Shown: positions 17,219 through 25,775 of the stretch, piece after piece
Numbering within the stretch: position 1 is the stretch's first letter
Layout of the letters: every line of letters begins with the position of its first letter
Assembly: GCF_018403745.1 (NCBI RefSeq)
Contig: NZ_BOVP01000005.1
Coordinates: forward strand, 83,805 to 147,804
Source of the DNA: Lactococcus formosensis
GTDB taxonomy: Bacteria > Bacillota > Bacilli > Lactobacillales > Streptococcaceae
Length of the DNA stretch: 64,000 nt
Reading direction: 5' to 3'
The notes under the pieces: model-generated
Told to the model about the DNA's origin: nothing
What the model saw: only the letters and a program-made list of their open reading frames with translations
Database searches by the model: none
Program-made: the position numbers and the translations under genes

Positions 17219-18967
17219 ATGAAAAAAATTACAAACCAATTATTGCTTTTCATCCTCATGTTGGGGAGCATTTTGAATCTTACCCCATTGGTGAGTGCTG
17301 AAACAAAGTCTCCAAGTGCAATACAATTTGTAGATCAAGTTGTTCTAAGTAATAACAATGGACCAATCAGCTCAAATAAAATAAGCGATGTTTCTTTGGT
17401 CAACGCTACCTATACGCTTAGTATTCCAAACGGTACAGTCATTGATACGGCGCAAACGTACTCAATGCCATTACCACAGGAATTAAAGTACACAGGAACT
17501 GCTCCAATTTTTCTGACTAAAGAAGATGGTACATTGTTAGGTTCAGTGACTATCCAAAATAATATGCTTAATATTGTTTTTGAGCCCGTCATCAACAATC
17601 TATCTAACCGTACATTATTTTTTAACTTTTGGTCTGGATTTAATAAAAATACTTTAAATTATGATATGGGGAATGATTTAGCCTTTCCGACAAAAAATAA
17701 TTTAAATAATAGTATTCACGTTAATTTTTCAAAAAGTAGCTCAGGTGAAGGTTCAGGTAACAGTGCAATTGCCAAAACATTGCACTATGAAGCAAATAAT
17801 ATAGTATCTTGGACTATAACCATAAACAATGGTGGTTATGAAGTTTCCGATGCGAATTTTGTTGATACGATGGGCAACACACAGGATTATATACCGGGTT
17901 CGACCAGTATACATTATAGAAACTATAAAAATACTGTTATTAAAACAGAATCAACGGATTTGGTTTTTAATCCCAATGCAGATGGGAGTCAATCCACTTC
18001 CTTAAATCTTGGACATCTCCATGGTGACACAGAAGCATCTCTCACCGAACCAAATTCAGTGGTCATACATTATCAGACAAAATTAAAATCTAATCCTCTC
18101 AATAATAAATATCCTAATCAAGCTTTTTCCTATGATGGTGCAACTCTAATTGATAGTGCAGTTTCTACTGCAACCTACCACGGTCAAAGTGGGGGAGGCA
18201 CAGGCGACGTTGCCGGTGATGTGCACATCAAATATGTTGACGAATTAGGAAATGACCTTATGGATAATATTGTGCTCAAAGGAAGTATCGGACAAACTTA
18301 TACTTCTGAGCAAAAAGAATTTGAAGGATATACTTTCAAAGAAGTACAAGGTAATCCCACAGGAGTCTTTACGAATCAGGAGCAAACAATCACTTATATT
18401 TATACTAAAATACCTGTCAAGGTGGCTGGTGATGTGATTGTTCAATATGTTGACGAATCAGGTAAAAAACTTTCTAATGACGAGAAGCTAACTGGAAAAG
18501 TCGGAGAAACTTATACTTCAGAACAAAAAGCATTTGAAGGATACACCCTCAAAGAAGTACAAGGTAATTCCACAGGGACTTTCACAGACCAGGAAGAAAC
18601 TATTACTTATGTTTATACTAAATTACCAGTAAAAGGTGAAACAGTAACTGTAAAATACACAGGCGATGATGGTAAAAAAATAGCAGAAGATACAGTTCTT
18701 ACAGGCAACATTGGTGAAAAATATGTTTCGACACCGAAAGAACTCTCAGGTTATAGTATAAAAGGTGTTCAAGGAAATCCCAAAGGTGTGTTTACTCATG
18801 CCAAACAAGAAGTAAAATACTTGTATACTAAAAATCAAGCGCATCAAATTAATCTCCCAGCTACAGGAGAAGATAACGGAAAATTTTTGACAATCATTGG
18901 TGCCATTCTCTTATTTTTAATAGGAGGAGTGATATTCTTTGTAAAAAAGATTAATAAGTATAAGTAA
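17219..18967 (+). CDS. LPXTG-anchored surface protein with three MucBP repeats
   Basis: This 582-residue cell-wall protein has a signal peptide (cleavage after about residue 28, LVSAE), a beta-rich adhesin-like region to about residue 325, three MucBP repeats at residues 335-397, 406-468 and 476-538, and a sortase signal LPATGE at 546-551 followed by a membrane helix and basic tail. MucBP domains bind mucins in lactic acid bacteria, so attachment to mucus or tissue is likely. The ribosome-binding site is AGGAGG. A cre-like site upstream suggests catabolite control. It lies in a block that interrupts hit-ecsAB. Confidence 0.9.
   Translation: MKKITNQLLLFILMLGSILNLTPLVSAETKSPSAIQFVDQVVLSNNNGPISSNKISDVSLVNATYTLSIPNGTVIDTAQTYSMPLPQELKYTGTAPIFLTKEDGTLLGSVTIQNNMLNIVFEPVINNLSNRTLFFNFWSGFNKNTLNYDMGNDLAFPTKNNLNNSIHVNFSKSSSGEGSGNSAIAKTLHYEANNIVSWTITINNGGYEVSDANFVDTMGNTQDYIPGSTSIHYRNYKNTVIKTESTDLVFNPNADGSQSTSLNLGHLHGDTEASLTEPNSVVIHYQTKLKSNPLNNKYPNQAFSYDGATLIDSAVSTATYHGQSGGGTGDVAGDVHIKYVDELGNDLMDNIVLKGSIGQTYTSEQKEFEGYTFKEVQGNPTGVFTNQEQTITYIYTKIPVKVAGDVIVQYVDESGKKLSNDEKLTGKVGETYTSEQKAFEGYTLKEVQGNSTGTFTDQEETITYVYTKLPVKGETVTVKYTGDDGKKIAEDTVLTGNIGEKYVSTPKELSGYSIKGVQGNPKGVFTHAKQEVKYLYTKNQAHQINLPATGEDNGKFLTIIGAILLFLIGGVIFFVKKINKYK
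18221..18832 (+). repeat. Three tandem MucBP-coding repeats
   Basis: The units lie at 18221-18409, 18434-18622 and 18644-18832, each 189 nt (63 codons). Units one and two are closely related at both protein and DNA level (both include TYTSEQK and FEGYT), while the third is more diverged. The pair is a possible substrate for recombination that changes repeat number. Confidence 0.8.
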
Positions 18968-19077
18968 TCTTTAATAATATTACTCACCACAAAATATAAA
19001 ATAGATTAAAAATCTTAAAAAAATCAAATATATGTTATAATAATTTTTAATAAATTATAAATGAGGAGAACTTCAGC

Positions 19078-19719
19078 ATGGATGGGTATATTTTTGATTT
19101 TGATGGGACATTAGCAAATTCGGGAAGCACGGGTATATTGGCAACAAGAGCCGCTTTTCAAGAGTTTAACTTAAGTATTCCCTCAGAAGAGAGGATTAAC
19201 TACTACACAGGGATTCCTATCGAAAAATCTTTTAAAAAAATGGCTGCAGATCATATATTTGAGGAGAAAGAATTTGAGGCACTGTTAAGTGCTTTTCGAG
19301 AGTACTATAAGGTTTATGAGCAAGAAAATCTCACTCTTTTTCCTCACATCAAAGAAGTTCTTCAAAACCTGTACCATTCCGGTAAGAGGCTTTACGTGGT
19401 TTCAAGTAAGCATTCTACAGCTTTAAAGAGAAATTTAGAATTTCTTGAGATTGCTTCTTATTTTGAAGGTGTGATTGGTTCAGACCAAGTTAAAAATTAT
19501 AAACCTGCGCCAGATGGGGTGCTCTACATTGTGAAGCAGTATGGTTTAAGTACAAAGCAAACAGTAATGATTGGTGATGCCATTTTCGATATACAGATGG
19601 GGAAAGCTGCAGGGGTACAGACATGTGCTGTAACTTGGGGTGCACACGATGCAACCGAGTTAGCAGCACAGCAACCTAACTTTCTGATTGAGCAAGTGGA
19701 CGAGTTGTTGAACCTTTAA
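19078..19719 (+). CDS. HAD family hydrolase, subfamily IA
   Basis: A 213-residue phosphatase-like protein with all HAD motifs: nucleophile DFDGTLANS at residues 7-15, motif II SSK near 105, motif III lysine in KPAPDG near 142, and the metal-binding GDAIFDIQMGKAAG near 165. A helical cap lies between motifs I and II. It resembles phosphoglycolate phosphatase and PpaX-like enzymes; the substrate cannot be deduced. It lies between the adhesin and the Rgg regulator. Confidence 0.88.
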   Translation: MDGYIFDFDGTLANSGSTGILATRAAFQEFNLSIPSEERINYYTGIPIEKSFKKMAADHIFEEKEFEALLSAFREYYKVYEQENLTLFPHIKEVLQNLYHSGKRLYVVSSKHSTALKRNLEFLEIASYFEGVIGSDQVKNYKPAPDGVLYIVKQYGLSTKQTVMIGDAIFDIQMGKAAGVQTCAVTWGAHDATELAAQQPNFLIEQVDELLNL

Positions 19720-19765
19720 ACGGAAGTGTATTGAATAAAGCTTTTGAGTTTGTGAAATTTAGGAA

Positions 19766-20620
19766 ATGAATTTTATGATTTATAAAAAATATGGGGAAGT
19801 TTTTAAAAAATTACGTATCCAACATAAACTTTCTTTGCGTGATTTTGAGCGCATTGGTTTATCAAAGTCAACGATATCTTCCTTTGAAAATGGAAAAACA
19901 CTGATTTCATTTGATAAACTAGATCTTGCTTTACAGGAAATGCATACAACATTCAGATCCTACATGCTGATGCTCAACAATGATGAAGAAGATTATTGGT
20001 TGAATCAGTTTAAAAAAATAGAGTACGCTTATTTTAACAAGAATTTATATTTGTTAGAACATATATATGTAGAAAATAATGCCTATGATTTAGAAGAAAA
20101 TAAGGTTATAGCACTTTCTGCTAAAGCTTGTTATAGCCATTTATCGCCGCTTGAAGTTTCTTATATTGAGACGAAACTAAAAAGTTACTATATTTGGCAT
20201 AGTTATGAACTCTATATTTTGGTGAATACCTTAGATGAAATCGACCCTATTTTACTGCAAGATATTGTTTGGCGAATCCTTTCACAAAATAAATACTATT
20301 TGAAAGAAATAACCGAATTTAGAAACCTGCTTATTCGTGTTGTCATTCGAGCGACACTTGCAATGATACGTCAAAGCTATAAGGATTATTCAGAACGTTT
20401 TCTCAAAGCACTTGAGGAATTGACAATAGTCTTTGACACCTATATTCGAATATCGACCCTCTTTGTAAAAGGTTGTTGGATTTACGCATTTGATAATCAA
20501 ATTACGGGGAAAAAACTCATTGCGCGTGCTTTAAAAATATTATCCGAGATTGGAGCCTTAGAGCTGCGGGAAGTTTTCCAAAAAGATTTTGAGAAAATAT
20601 GCAATAAATCAAGTGCATGA
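19766..20620 (+). CDS. Rgg/GadR/MutR family transcriptional regulator
   Basis: This 284-residue protein has an N-terminal HTH (KKLRIQHKLSLRDFERIGLSKSTISSFENGK) that must be read as Rgg-type, followed by an all-helical TPR-like domain that binds peptides in this family. The ATG at 19775 (MIYKKYGEVF) has better spacing to the AGGAA at 19761 and may be the true start. Rgg proteins respond to short hydrophobic peptides or act as stand-alone regulators. A 14-codon hydrophobic ORF starts on the nucleotide after the stop. Targets may include the neighbouring adhesin; that is inference. Confidence 0.88.
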   Translation: MNFMIYKKYGEVFKKLRIQHKLSLRDFERIGLSKSTISSFENGKTLISFDKLDLALQEMHTTFRSYMLMLNNDEEDYWLNQFKKIEYAYFNKNLYLLEHIYVENNAYDLEENKVIALSAKACYSHLSPLEVSYIETKLKSYYIWHSYELYILVNTLDEIDPILLQDIVWRILSQNKYYLKEITEFRNLLIRVVIRATLAMIRQSYKDYSERFLKALEELTIVFDTYIRISTLFVKGCWIYAFDNQITGKKLIARALKILSEIGALELREVFQKDFEKICNKSSA

Positions 20621-20665
20621 ATGATAAGTAAGTTTTTTATATTGTCCTCATTTTTGAACGACTAA
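20621..20665 (+). CDS. Candidate 14-residue hydrophobic peptide after rgg
   Basis: The ORF MISKFFILSSFLND starts directly after the rgg TGA (TGAATG), so it could be translated by reinitiation. A lysine near the N-terminus, a hydrophobic core and an acidic C-terminal end recall the short peptides sensed by Rgg proteins, but it is shorter than most SHP precursors and has no ribosome-binding site of its own. It may be chance. Confidence 0.25.
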   Translation: MISKFFILSSFLND

Positions 20666-20712
20666 AATTGAGAAAAAGAGTTGCGTTAGAGGAAAGCAAA
20701 AGAAGGAGTGAT

Positions 20713-20745
20713 ATGATAAAATTAACTTATACTAAATTCGAATAG
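20713..20745 (+). CDS. Candidate 10-residue leader ORF before ecsA
   Basis: MIKLTYTKFE is preceded by a strong AAGGAG 5 nt upstream and ends 16 nt before the ecsA start. The excellent ribosome-binding site is the only support; TATACT inside it (20728-20733) may instead be the ecsA promoter, in which case the ORF would not be transcribed in full. Confidence 0.2.
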   Translation: MIKLTYTKFE

Positions 20746-20761
20746 AAATGGAGATATTAAC

Positions 20762-21502
20762 GTGGCACTAAAAATAAATAACGTGACTGGAGGCTACTTT
20801 GGCAATCCGGTTCTTGAAGATGTAAGCTTTGAGATAGGAAACGGAGAGTTAGTTGGTCTCATCGGCCTCAATGGTGCAGGTAAATCAACAACTATTCAAG
20901 AAATTATGGGCTTGCTCACACCTTACTCTGGCCAGATTGAATTAGATGGAATTACGCTCCAAGAAGATCTTGAAGGCTATCGCAAAAAGATTGGTTTTAT
21001 TCCAGAAACACCAAGTTTGTATGAAGAACTCACCCTTCGTGAGCATATCGAGCTTACAGCATTAGCTTATGGGGTTCCTGTAGAAGAAGCAATGCCTCGG
21101 GCAGAAAATCTCTTGAAAACCTTCCGTTTAGAAGATAAGTTAGACTGGTTCCCGGTCAATTTTTCTAAAGGTATGAAGCAAAAGGTAATGATTATTTGTG
21201 CCTTTTTGACGGACCCAAGTCTTTACATTATTGATGAACCATTTTTAGGTTTGGATCCTTTAGCGATTCAAGATTTAATCACACTTATGCTTTCCATGCG
21301 TGATGCTGGAGCTTCCATTTTGATGAGTACGCACATTCTCTCAACAGCGGAGAAATTCTGTGACAAATTTGTCATTCTCCATGAAGGGAGGGTGTTAATT
21401 GCGGGGAGTATGGAAGATTTACGTGCTAAATTTGGCAAGGAAGACGCCAGCCTCGATGAGATTTATTTAGAATTGACGAAAGGTGTAAATACCCATGAAT
21501 AG
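20762..21502 (+). CDS. ecsA: ABC transporter ATP-binding protein EcsA
   Basis: A 246-residue ATPase starting at a GTG with GGAG 8 nt upstream. Walker A GLNGAGKST is at about residue 36; the signature is degenerate (FSKGMKQKVMI), as is typical of EcsA, Walker B is LYIIDEPFLGLDP and the switch histidine is in STHILS. EcsAB affects protein secretion, processing by intramembrane proteases and competence in Bacillus. The stop overlaps the ecsB start by 8 nt. Confidence 0.93.
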   Translation: MALKINNVTGGYFGNPVLEDVSFEIGNGELVGLIGLNGAGKSTTIQEIMGLLTPYSGQIELDGITLQEDLEGYRKKIGFIPETPSLYEELTLREHIELTALAYGVPVEEAMPRAENLLKTFRLEDKLDWFPVNFSKGMKQKVMIICAFLTDPSLYIIDEPFLGLDPLAIQDLITLMLSMRDAGASILMSTHILSTAEKFCDKFVILHEGRVLIAGSMEDLRAKFGKEDASLDEIYLELTKGVNTHE

Positions 21503-22514
21503 CTTATTTGAAGAACGCCGCAAAGTATACTATCGGCAAAATCTCAAATATTTGCGTTATGTTTTTAATGATCATTTTGTCCTCTTTTTGATGATTTTAT
21601 TGGGTGCTTTAGCCGTACAGTATGCTCAATTTTTACAAGCTCACAGTTTAACTACTGTTGGAAAAGTTGGTTTAGTCCTTTTAATCACAATTTTAAGCCA
21701 GATTTTTGGAAGATTGGCAAGCTTTGTGGAACCTGCGGATAAAGTGTTTCTCCTACCACAAGAGAAAGGAGTGCGCAAACACTTACTTTTGTCTTACCTT
21801 CGTTCGCTTGTCTTCCCTGCGCTTATTAGTCTTATTTTAGTTGGGATTGTGGCACCACTTTTAAAATGGTCATTCCTTTATCTCTTACTATGGTTTTCTC
21901 TTTTAGTCTTGTTAAAAGCAGCAGGTTTAGGCCTTCGCTTACGTCAACTTATGCCCAATGGCATTATTTATTGGGAGAGACTTATTGCCTATGAAGAAAA
22001 CCGCAAAACGAATACTTTACGTTTCTTTGCCCTTTTTACCAATGTCAAAGGTCTGAAAACTCAAAGTCACCGCCGAAAATATTTAGATTTTCTCCTGCCT
22101 AAGACATTACGCACCTATGAATACCTCTTTAGTCGTGCCTTTTTACGTTCAGGAGATTATCTTTCTCTGACTCTACGTTTAATCGCCTTGGCTGTACTTG
22201 CCTTGACTTTCATTGGCAACCCGTTACTTGCTGTTATTTTGGCATCGGTCTTTAATTACTTATTACTTTTTCAACTTTTTGCTCTACAAGATTCTTTTGA
22301 ATATCAAATTTTGACGCGGATTTATCCACTCCGTCACTCTTCAAAATTTACAGCCCTTAAGGATGTCCTCTCACGTATCATGCTTTTTGCAACCGTTGTA
22401 GAAGTTATTTTTGGCTTAATTTTTCTGCAAGCACGCCTTTATCTGATTCTCCTTTTACTGGTGAATTTGCTGTTAATAAAATTTTATATAAAGATGCGCT
22501 TGAAAGGCAAATAA
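21495..22514 (+). CDS. ecsB: ABC transporter permease EcsB
   Basis: A 339-residue integral membrane protein with about six to eight helices in two clusters (residues 28-160 and 225-335) separated by a basic cytoplasmic loop. The start SLFEERRKVYYRQNLKYLRYVFNDHFVLF is characteristic of EcsB and is read here as a pattern rather than an alignment. It overlaps ecsA, and no ecsC follows. A strong bidirectional terminator separates it from cutC. Confidence 0.9.
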   Translation: MNSLFEERRKVYYRQNLKYLRYVFNDHFVLFLMILLGALAVQYAQFLQAHSLTTVGKVGLVLLITILSQIFGRLASFVEPADKVFLLPQEKGVRKHLLLSYLRSLVFPALISLILVGIVAPLLKWSFLYLLLWFSLLVLLKAAGLGLRLRQLMPNGIIYWERLIAYEENRKTNTLRFFALFTNVKGLKTQSHRRKYLDFLLPKTLRTYEYLFSRAFLRSGDYLSLTLRLIALAVLALTFIGNPLLAVILASVFNYLLLFQLFALQDSFEYQILTRIYPLRHSSKFTALKDVLSRIMLFATVVEVIFGLIFLQARLYLILLLLVNLLLIKFYIKMRLKGK

Positions 22515-22538
22515 AAAAACAGCTTAAGCTGTTTTTTT
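22513..22538. terminator. Bidirectional terminator between ecsB and cutC
   Basis: A perfect 26-bp palindrome, seven As, CAGCTTAAGCTG and seven Ts, lies between the converging ecsB and cutC genes and overlaps both stop codons. Confidence 0.9.
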
Positions 22539-23163
22539 ATTTTGCAATGATCTTTGTTCCGTGGACGAAATGTGTACCTGTTAAGCTTGCATATTCTTCA
22601 TAGTTATCCACAGTTACTCCGCCACCGATAATAATAGTAATTCTTCCTTTTGCATATTTAACAAGATCTGCAATTTTTTCGGTATTGAGTGGCTTGTCGA
22701 GACTGTCACCATGCATAAGAATTTTTTCTACACCAGCTTCGATCAGTGTGTCAATGGCTGCATGTTGGTCTTCAATCTCATCAAAGGCCATGTGGAAGGT
22801 CACAGGAAGTCCTTGAGAGGCGACCATGAGTGTTTCAAGAGCTTCCACGTCTATTTGATTGTCTTCTGTTAGAGCTCCTAAAACAAGGTTTTGTGCGCCA
22901 GCTTCAATAGCCTTGAGAATATCATTTTCCATAATCTTTAACTCATAAGAATTATAGACAAAATTGCCTCCACGTGGGCGGATGATAACGGCTAGAGTAG
23001 TTTTTTGGTCTCCGATAAATTCAGCAGCTTGCTGAATAACACCATAGCTCGGTGTTGTTCCACCGACAGCAAGGTTATCACAAAGTTCAATACGTTCCAC
23101 ACCTGCAGCGATTGCTTTAGGAATTTCGGTAAAATTTTCAACACAAAGTTCACGAATAATCAT
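22537..23163 (-). CDS. cutC: CutC family protein
   Basis: A 208-residue TIM-barrel protein of the CutC family. The N-terminal segment IPKAIAAGVERIELCDNLAVGGTTPSYG and the phrase VIIRPRGGNFVY are the strongest signatures; MHGDSLDKPL lies near residue 150. It was named for copper homeostasis in E. coli, but a direct copper role is disputed and its enzymatic function is unknown. It is somewhat short compared with E. coli CutC (about 248). It has its own promoter on the minus strand. Confidence 0.92.
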   Translation of the reverse strand: MIIRELCVENFTEIPKAIAAGVERIELCDNLAVGGTTPSYGVIQQAAEFIGDQKTTLAVIIRPRGGNFVYNSYELKIMENDILKAIEAGAQNLVLGALTEDNQIDVEALETLMVASQGLPVTFHMAFDEIEDQHAAIDTLIEAGVEKILMHGDSLDKPLNTEKIADLVKYAKGRITIIIGGGVTVDNYEEYASLTGTHFVHGTKIIAK

Positions 23164-23197
23164 TGGCTTCTTTATTTCCTTTTCTGACTTTTTCTAT

Positions 23198-23206
23198 ATT
23201 ATAACA
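23198..23206 (-). promoter_or_regulatory. Extended -10 promoter of cutC
   Basis: On the minus strand TGTTATAAT (23206-23198) lies about 35 nt before the cutC start. Confidence 0.6.
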
Positions 23207-23234
23207 AAAAAAGCAACGTTACTGTTTTTAACGA

Positions 23235-23369
23235 TTAGCTAAGTGATGTTATCGCAAGTATAGCTACGGAAACTATTACATAAATAAAAGAGAGTACTAG
23301 AAATTTATAGGCGTAGAATAGAGTCTCTTGTGTGATTTTAATATCGCCATTCCACGATTTACTTTGAGA
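23235..23369 (-). pseudogene. Possible remnant of a membrane-protein gene
   Basis: The minus strand is open for 44 codons without any ATG, GTG or TTG start and ends at a TAA. It encodes a strongly hydrophobic C-terminus (FLVLSFIYVIVSVAILAI) after a polar stretch, which looks like the last helix of a membrane protein whose front has been lost. It fills part of an otherwise empty 340-nt gap between cutC and the next gene. No family was recognised. Confidence 0.3.
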
Positions 23370-23507
23370 TTAGGAGTGTGATAAAAGCTTACAATAGAGT
23401 ATCAAAAGCAACAAAGAAGGTGAAAGGTATAGGTGGTACATAATCAAAGCACTTTTGTGTAATTGGAGTGTTTTGTGAGATAATAGTACTAATTAGGGAG
23501 ATTGAAA

Positions 23508-23774
23508 ATGAATAAACAAAATCAAGAAACTACGTTTAAACAAAGCCTCAAAAATACGAGTATCGTAGTTGCTATTATCATACTTCTAAGACTGATTAAG
23601 AAACTTATTTTTAAGTTTCAAGAAACAAAAGAATTTTTTAATGAAATACTATTTTCTAATTCTCCTTTTTTATATGGAACGATTGTTGTCTGTACTGTAA
23701 TTCTTGCATGGGTTCTTGTTTCACTCTTAGGTGCCTCGGTATATTATTTTTATAAAAAAGTAATAGGTAAATAG
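23508..23774 (+). CDS. Unrecognised small protein with two membrane helices
   Basis: An 88-residue protein with helices at about residues 18-34 and 54-80, and basic flanks. The ATG at 23508 is preferred because AGGGAG lies 7 nt upstream; the in-frame TTG at 23502 is too close to it. A promoter is visible at TTGTGT (23455-23460) and TGAGATAAT (23476-23484). Function unknown. Confidence 0.6.
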   Translation: MNKQNQETTFKQSLKNTSIVVAIIILLRLIKKLIFKFQETKEFFNEILFSNSPFLYGTIVVCTVILAWVLVSLLGASVYYFYKKVIGK

Positions 23775-23910
23775 TAATAGTATGAATTGTAAACGTGGCC
23801 AATACGCGCAATTATTAATTTGATTATCGTATCTTTCACTCTTTAACTATTTTTTAATTAAGTATTTTTTTATCGAAAAAGGATATAATTAACACAGAAA
23901 AGGACTGACA

Positions 23911-24489
23911 TTGAAAATAGAAAGAATAAAATTAGCGACTAAATTTACTATGGGTATGTTTATATTAATTCTGGTAACCATGATAATAACTTATGTAATT
24001 AATCCTAATTTAGAAAATTTATTAAATGGAGTAAGCACAAATGTTCCAGAAACATCAAACTCTAATCAGGGACTAAATCAAATTTTATCCTATGTTATAA
24101 ATAATGGAGTGAGGGTTCCATTTCAAATGTTCATCCTATCATTGATTCCAATAGGCTATTTATATTTAACAAATGCTATTATTACATCTATTTTAACGGG
24201 TATCTTATTCGGGGCTTTATTTCGTTACTCAATAGCCAAATCAATTACTTTTTTATGCTCTGCTTTCCCTTATCTTTTCTTGGAGATATTTGCATACTGT
24301 ATGTTAGCTTCAATGCTCTATCAAATTAATAAATGGGTTAGAGACAAAATAAAACACAGACAGAATACATCCTTTCATTCTGAAATAAGGGCCCTTTTTA
24401 TAGACTATTTAAAACATGTTATTCCAGTAATCATACTTGCAGCAATTTTTGAAACGTATCTCGCAGATTTAATTTTAAAACTATTTTGA
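23911..24489 (+). CDS. SpoIIM-like (stage II sporulation protein M family) membrane protein
   Basis: A 192-residue integral membrane protein starting at a TTG with AAAGGA 6 nt upstream; TATAAT lies at 23884-23889. It has about five helices: residues 12-30, 72-90, 92-112, 120-140 and 170-190, with a polar extracellular loop after the first. The arrangement and the segment FGALFRYS resemble SpoIIM/DUF95 proteins, which in non-sporulating species are of unknown function and often sit in operons with transporters. The family call is moderate. Confidence 0.6.
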   Translation: MKIERIKLATKFTMGMFILILVTMIITYVINPNLENLLNGVSTNVPETSNSNQGLNQILSYVINNGVRVPFQMFILSLIPIGYLYLTNAIITSILTGILFGALFRYSIAKSITFLCSAFPYLFLEIFAYCMLASMLYQINKWVRDKIKHRQNTSFHSEIRALFIDYLKHVIPVIILAAIFETYLADLILKLF

Positions 24490-24503
24490 TAAACAGATTA
24501 ATT

Positions 24504-24537
24504 AAACTCTCATAGCAAGTAAACTGTGAGTTTTTTT
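24504..24537 (+). terminator. Terminator after the SpoIIM-like gene
   Basis: AAACTCTCA and TGTGAGTTT pair with one mismatch around a 14-nt loop and are followed by a T-run. Confidence 0.65.
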
Positions 24538-24613
24538 AATCGTTTTATTAGGCTCAATGGTATTATATAGTTATAATACAAACTATGTAAATTATTTGAA
24601 AGTGACCAATACT

Positions 24614-25585
24614 ATGGATAAAATATTCGCATCAAAATTAAAATACGGAGATGAGATTAGAGTTATCTCACCTAGTTCTTCGATCGAAAGAGTAGGAGGA
24701 TTTGAGGACAATATAATATCTAAAATAAGGCTTGAGGACTTGGGGTTTAAAGTAACTTTTGGAAGGCATATCTTAGAAAATGATCGTTTATACTCTAGTT
24801 CAATTAACTCCCGTCTTTCTGACATACATGAAGCTTTTTCTGATGAAAACGTGAAAGCAATACTAACCACAATAGGGGGATTAAATTGTAATGAGTTGCT
24901 TCCTTATATAGACTGGAATTTGATTAAACAAAATCCCAAAATGTTCATTGGTTATTCTGATACAACAAGTCTACATAATGCAATACGAGCCAAGACAGGT
25001 CTTGTGACGTATTATGGCCCTTCTTATTCATCTTTTAAAATGGATGAACTTCAAGAGTTTCAGACCCAAAGCTGGATAAAAGCTATGAAAAATAAAAATT
25101 ATACATTAGAACCTAGTGATTTATGGACAAGCGACTTGTGGTTTGATAAATCTATAACTAGATCCCCCAAAAAAACAAAATGGAAAATCTATAATCATGG
25201 AGAGGTAAAGGGAGTTATTACGGGTGGGAATATGCAAACCTATAACCTCCAAGCTGGGACAAAATTTTTACCTGAAGTTAAGTCTCCAATTTTATTTTTA
25301 GAACTTTCAGAAGGCGGAATACCTCTAGAATTTTCAAGATATTTGGCACAAATATTAGAAATTCATACTGATGTATCTGGTTTAGTCATTGGTCGTTTTC
25401 CTACAGATACTGAGATTTCTGAAGAGATTCTTTACTATATTTTGGATAAATTTCCTATTTTAAAGACTATTCCCGTAATTTATGATGTTGATTTTGGCCA
25501 TACACAACCAATATTCACCTTCCCTCTGGGAGGAATAGCTGAAATTTCTACTGACCCTATGGTCATTCAAATATCACAGGGATAA
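24614..25585 (+). CDS. S66 family peptidase (LD-carboxypeptidase/MccF-like)
   Basis: The S66 serine peptidase fold is recognised by GYSDTTSLHNAI with the nucleophile serine near residue 113, the glutamate in FLELSEGG and the histidine in FGHTQPIFTFPLGG. GGNMQTYNLQAGT is closer to MccF-like members than to muramoyl-tetrapeptide LdcA. Such enzymes cleave carboxylated peptide bonds, in peptidoglycan or in peptide-nucleotide antibiotics. The start at 24614 gives the family-typical MDKIFASKLKYGDEIRVISPS; the in-frame ATG at 24557 precedes the TATAAT at 24572 and is rejected. Length is 323 residues. Confidence 0.88.
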   Translation: MDKIFASKLKYGDEIRVISPSSSIERVGGFEDNIISKIRLEDLGFKVTFGRHILENDRLYSSSINSRLSDIHEAFSDENVKAILTTIGGLNCNELLPYIDWNLIKQNPKMFIGYSDTTSLHNAIRAKTGLVTYYGPSYSSFKMDELQEFQTQSWIKAMKNKNYTLEPSDLWTSDLWFDKSITRSPKKTKWKIYNHGEVKGVITGGNMQTYNLQAGTKFLPEVKSPILFLELSEGGIPLEFSRYLAQILEIHTDVSGLVIGRFPTDTEISEEILYYILDKFPILKTIPVIYDVDFGHTQPIFTFPLGGIAEISTDPMVIQISQG

Positions 25586-25736
25586 TAAAAAGACTGCATA
25601 TCCTAGATTTACAGCTCCTTGCTTGAAAAAAATTAGTTATATTTTTTACTATATTTTAGTTGAACTTTATTGAAAGCTATTTATTATCTATTTAAGTAAG
25701 AAGTAGGATTAGATATTGATTTATGAGAGGAGTTAC

Positions 25737-25775
25737 ATGTTGTTTCAGTTGTATGTTAAAATAGGTCTATGTTAA
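25737..25775 (+). CDS. Candidate 12-residue upstream ORF overlapping rlmA
   Basis: MLFQLYVKIGLC starts at an ATG with AGAGGAG four nt upstream and stops at 25773-25775, overlapping the first codons of rlmA in another frame. It could couple translation to rlmA, which lacks its own ribosome-binding site. The competing explanation is that the extended -10 inside it (25754-25762) produces a leaderless rlmA messenger. Confidence 0.3.
   Translation: MLFQLYVKIGLC
25754..25762 (+). promoter_or_regulatory. Extended -10 promoter directly before rlmA
   Basis: TGTTAAAAT ends 6 nt before the rlmA ATG, the same spacing as at 16024-16039. The -35 region is weak. Confidence 0.5.
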
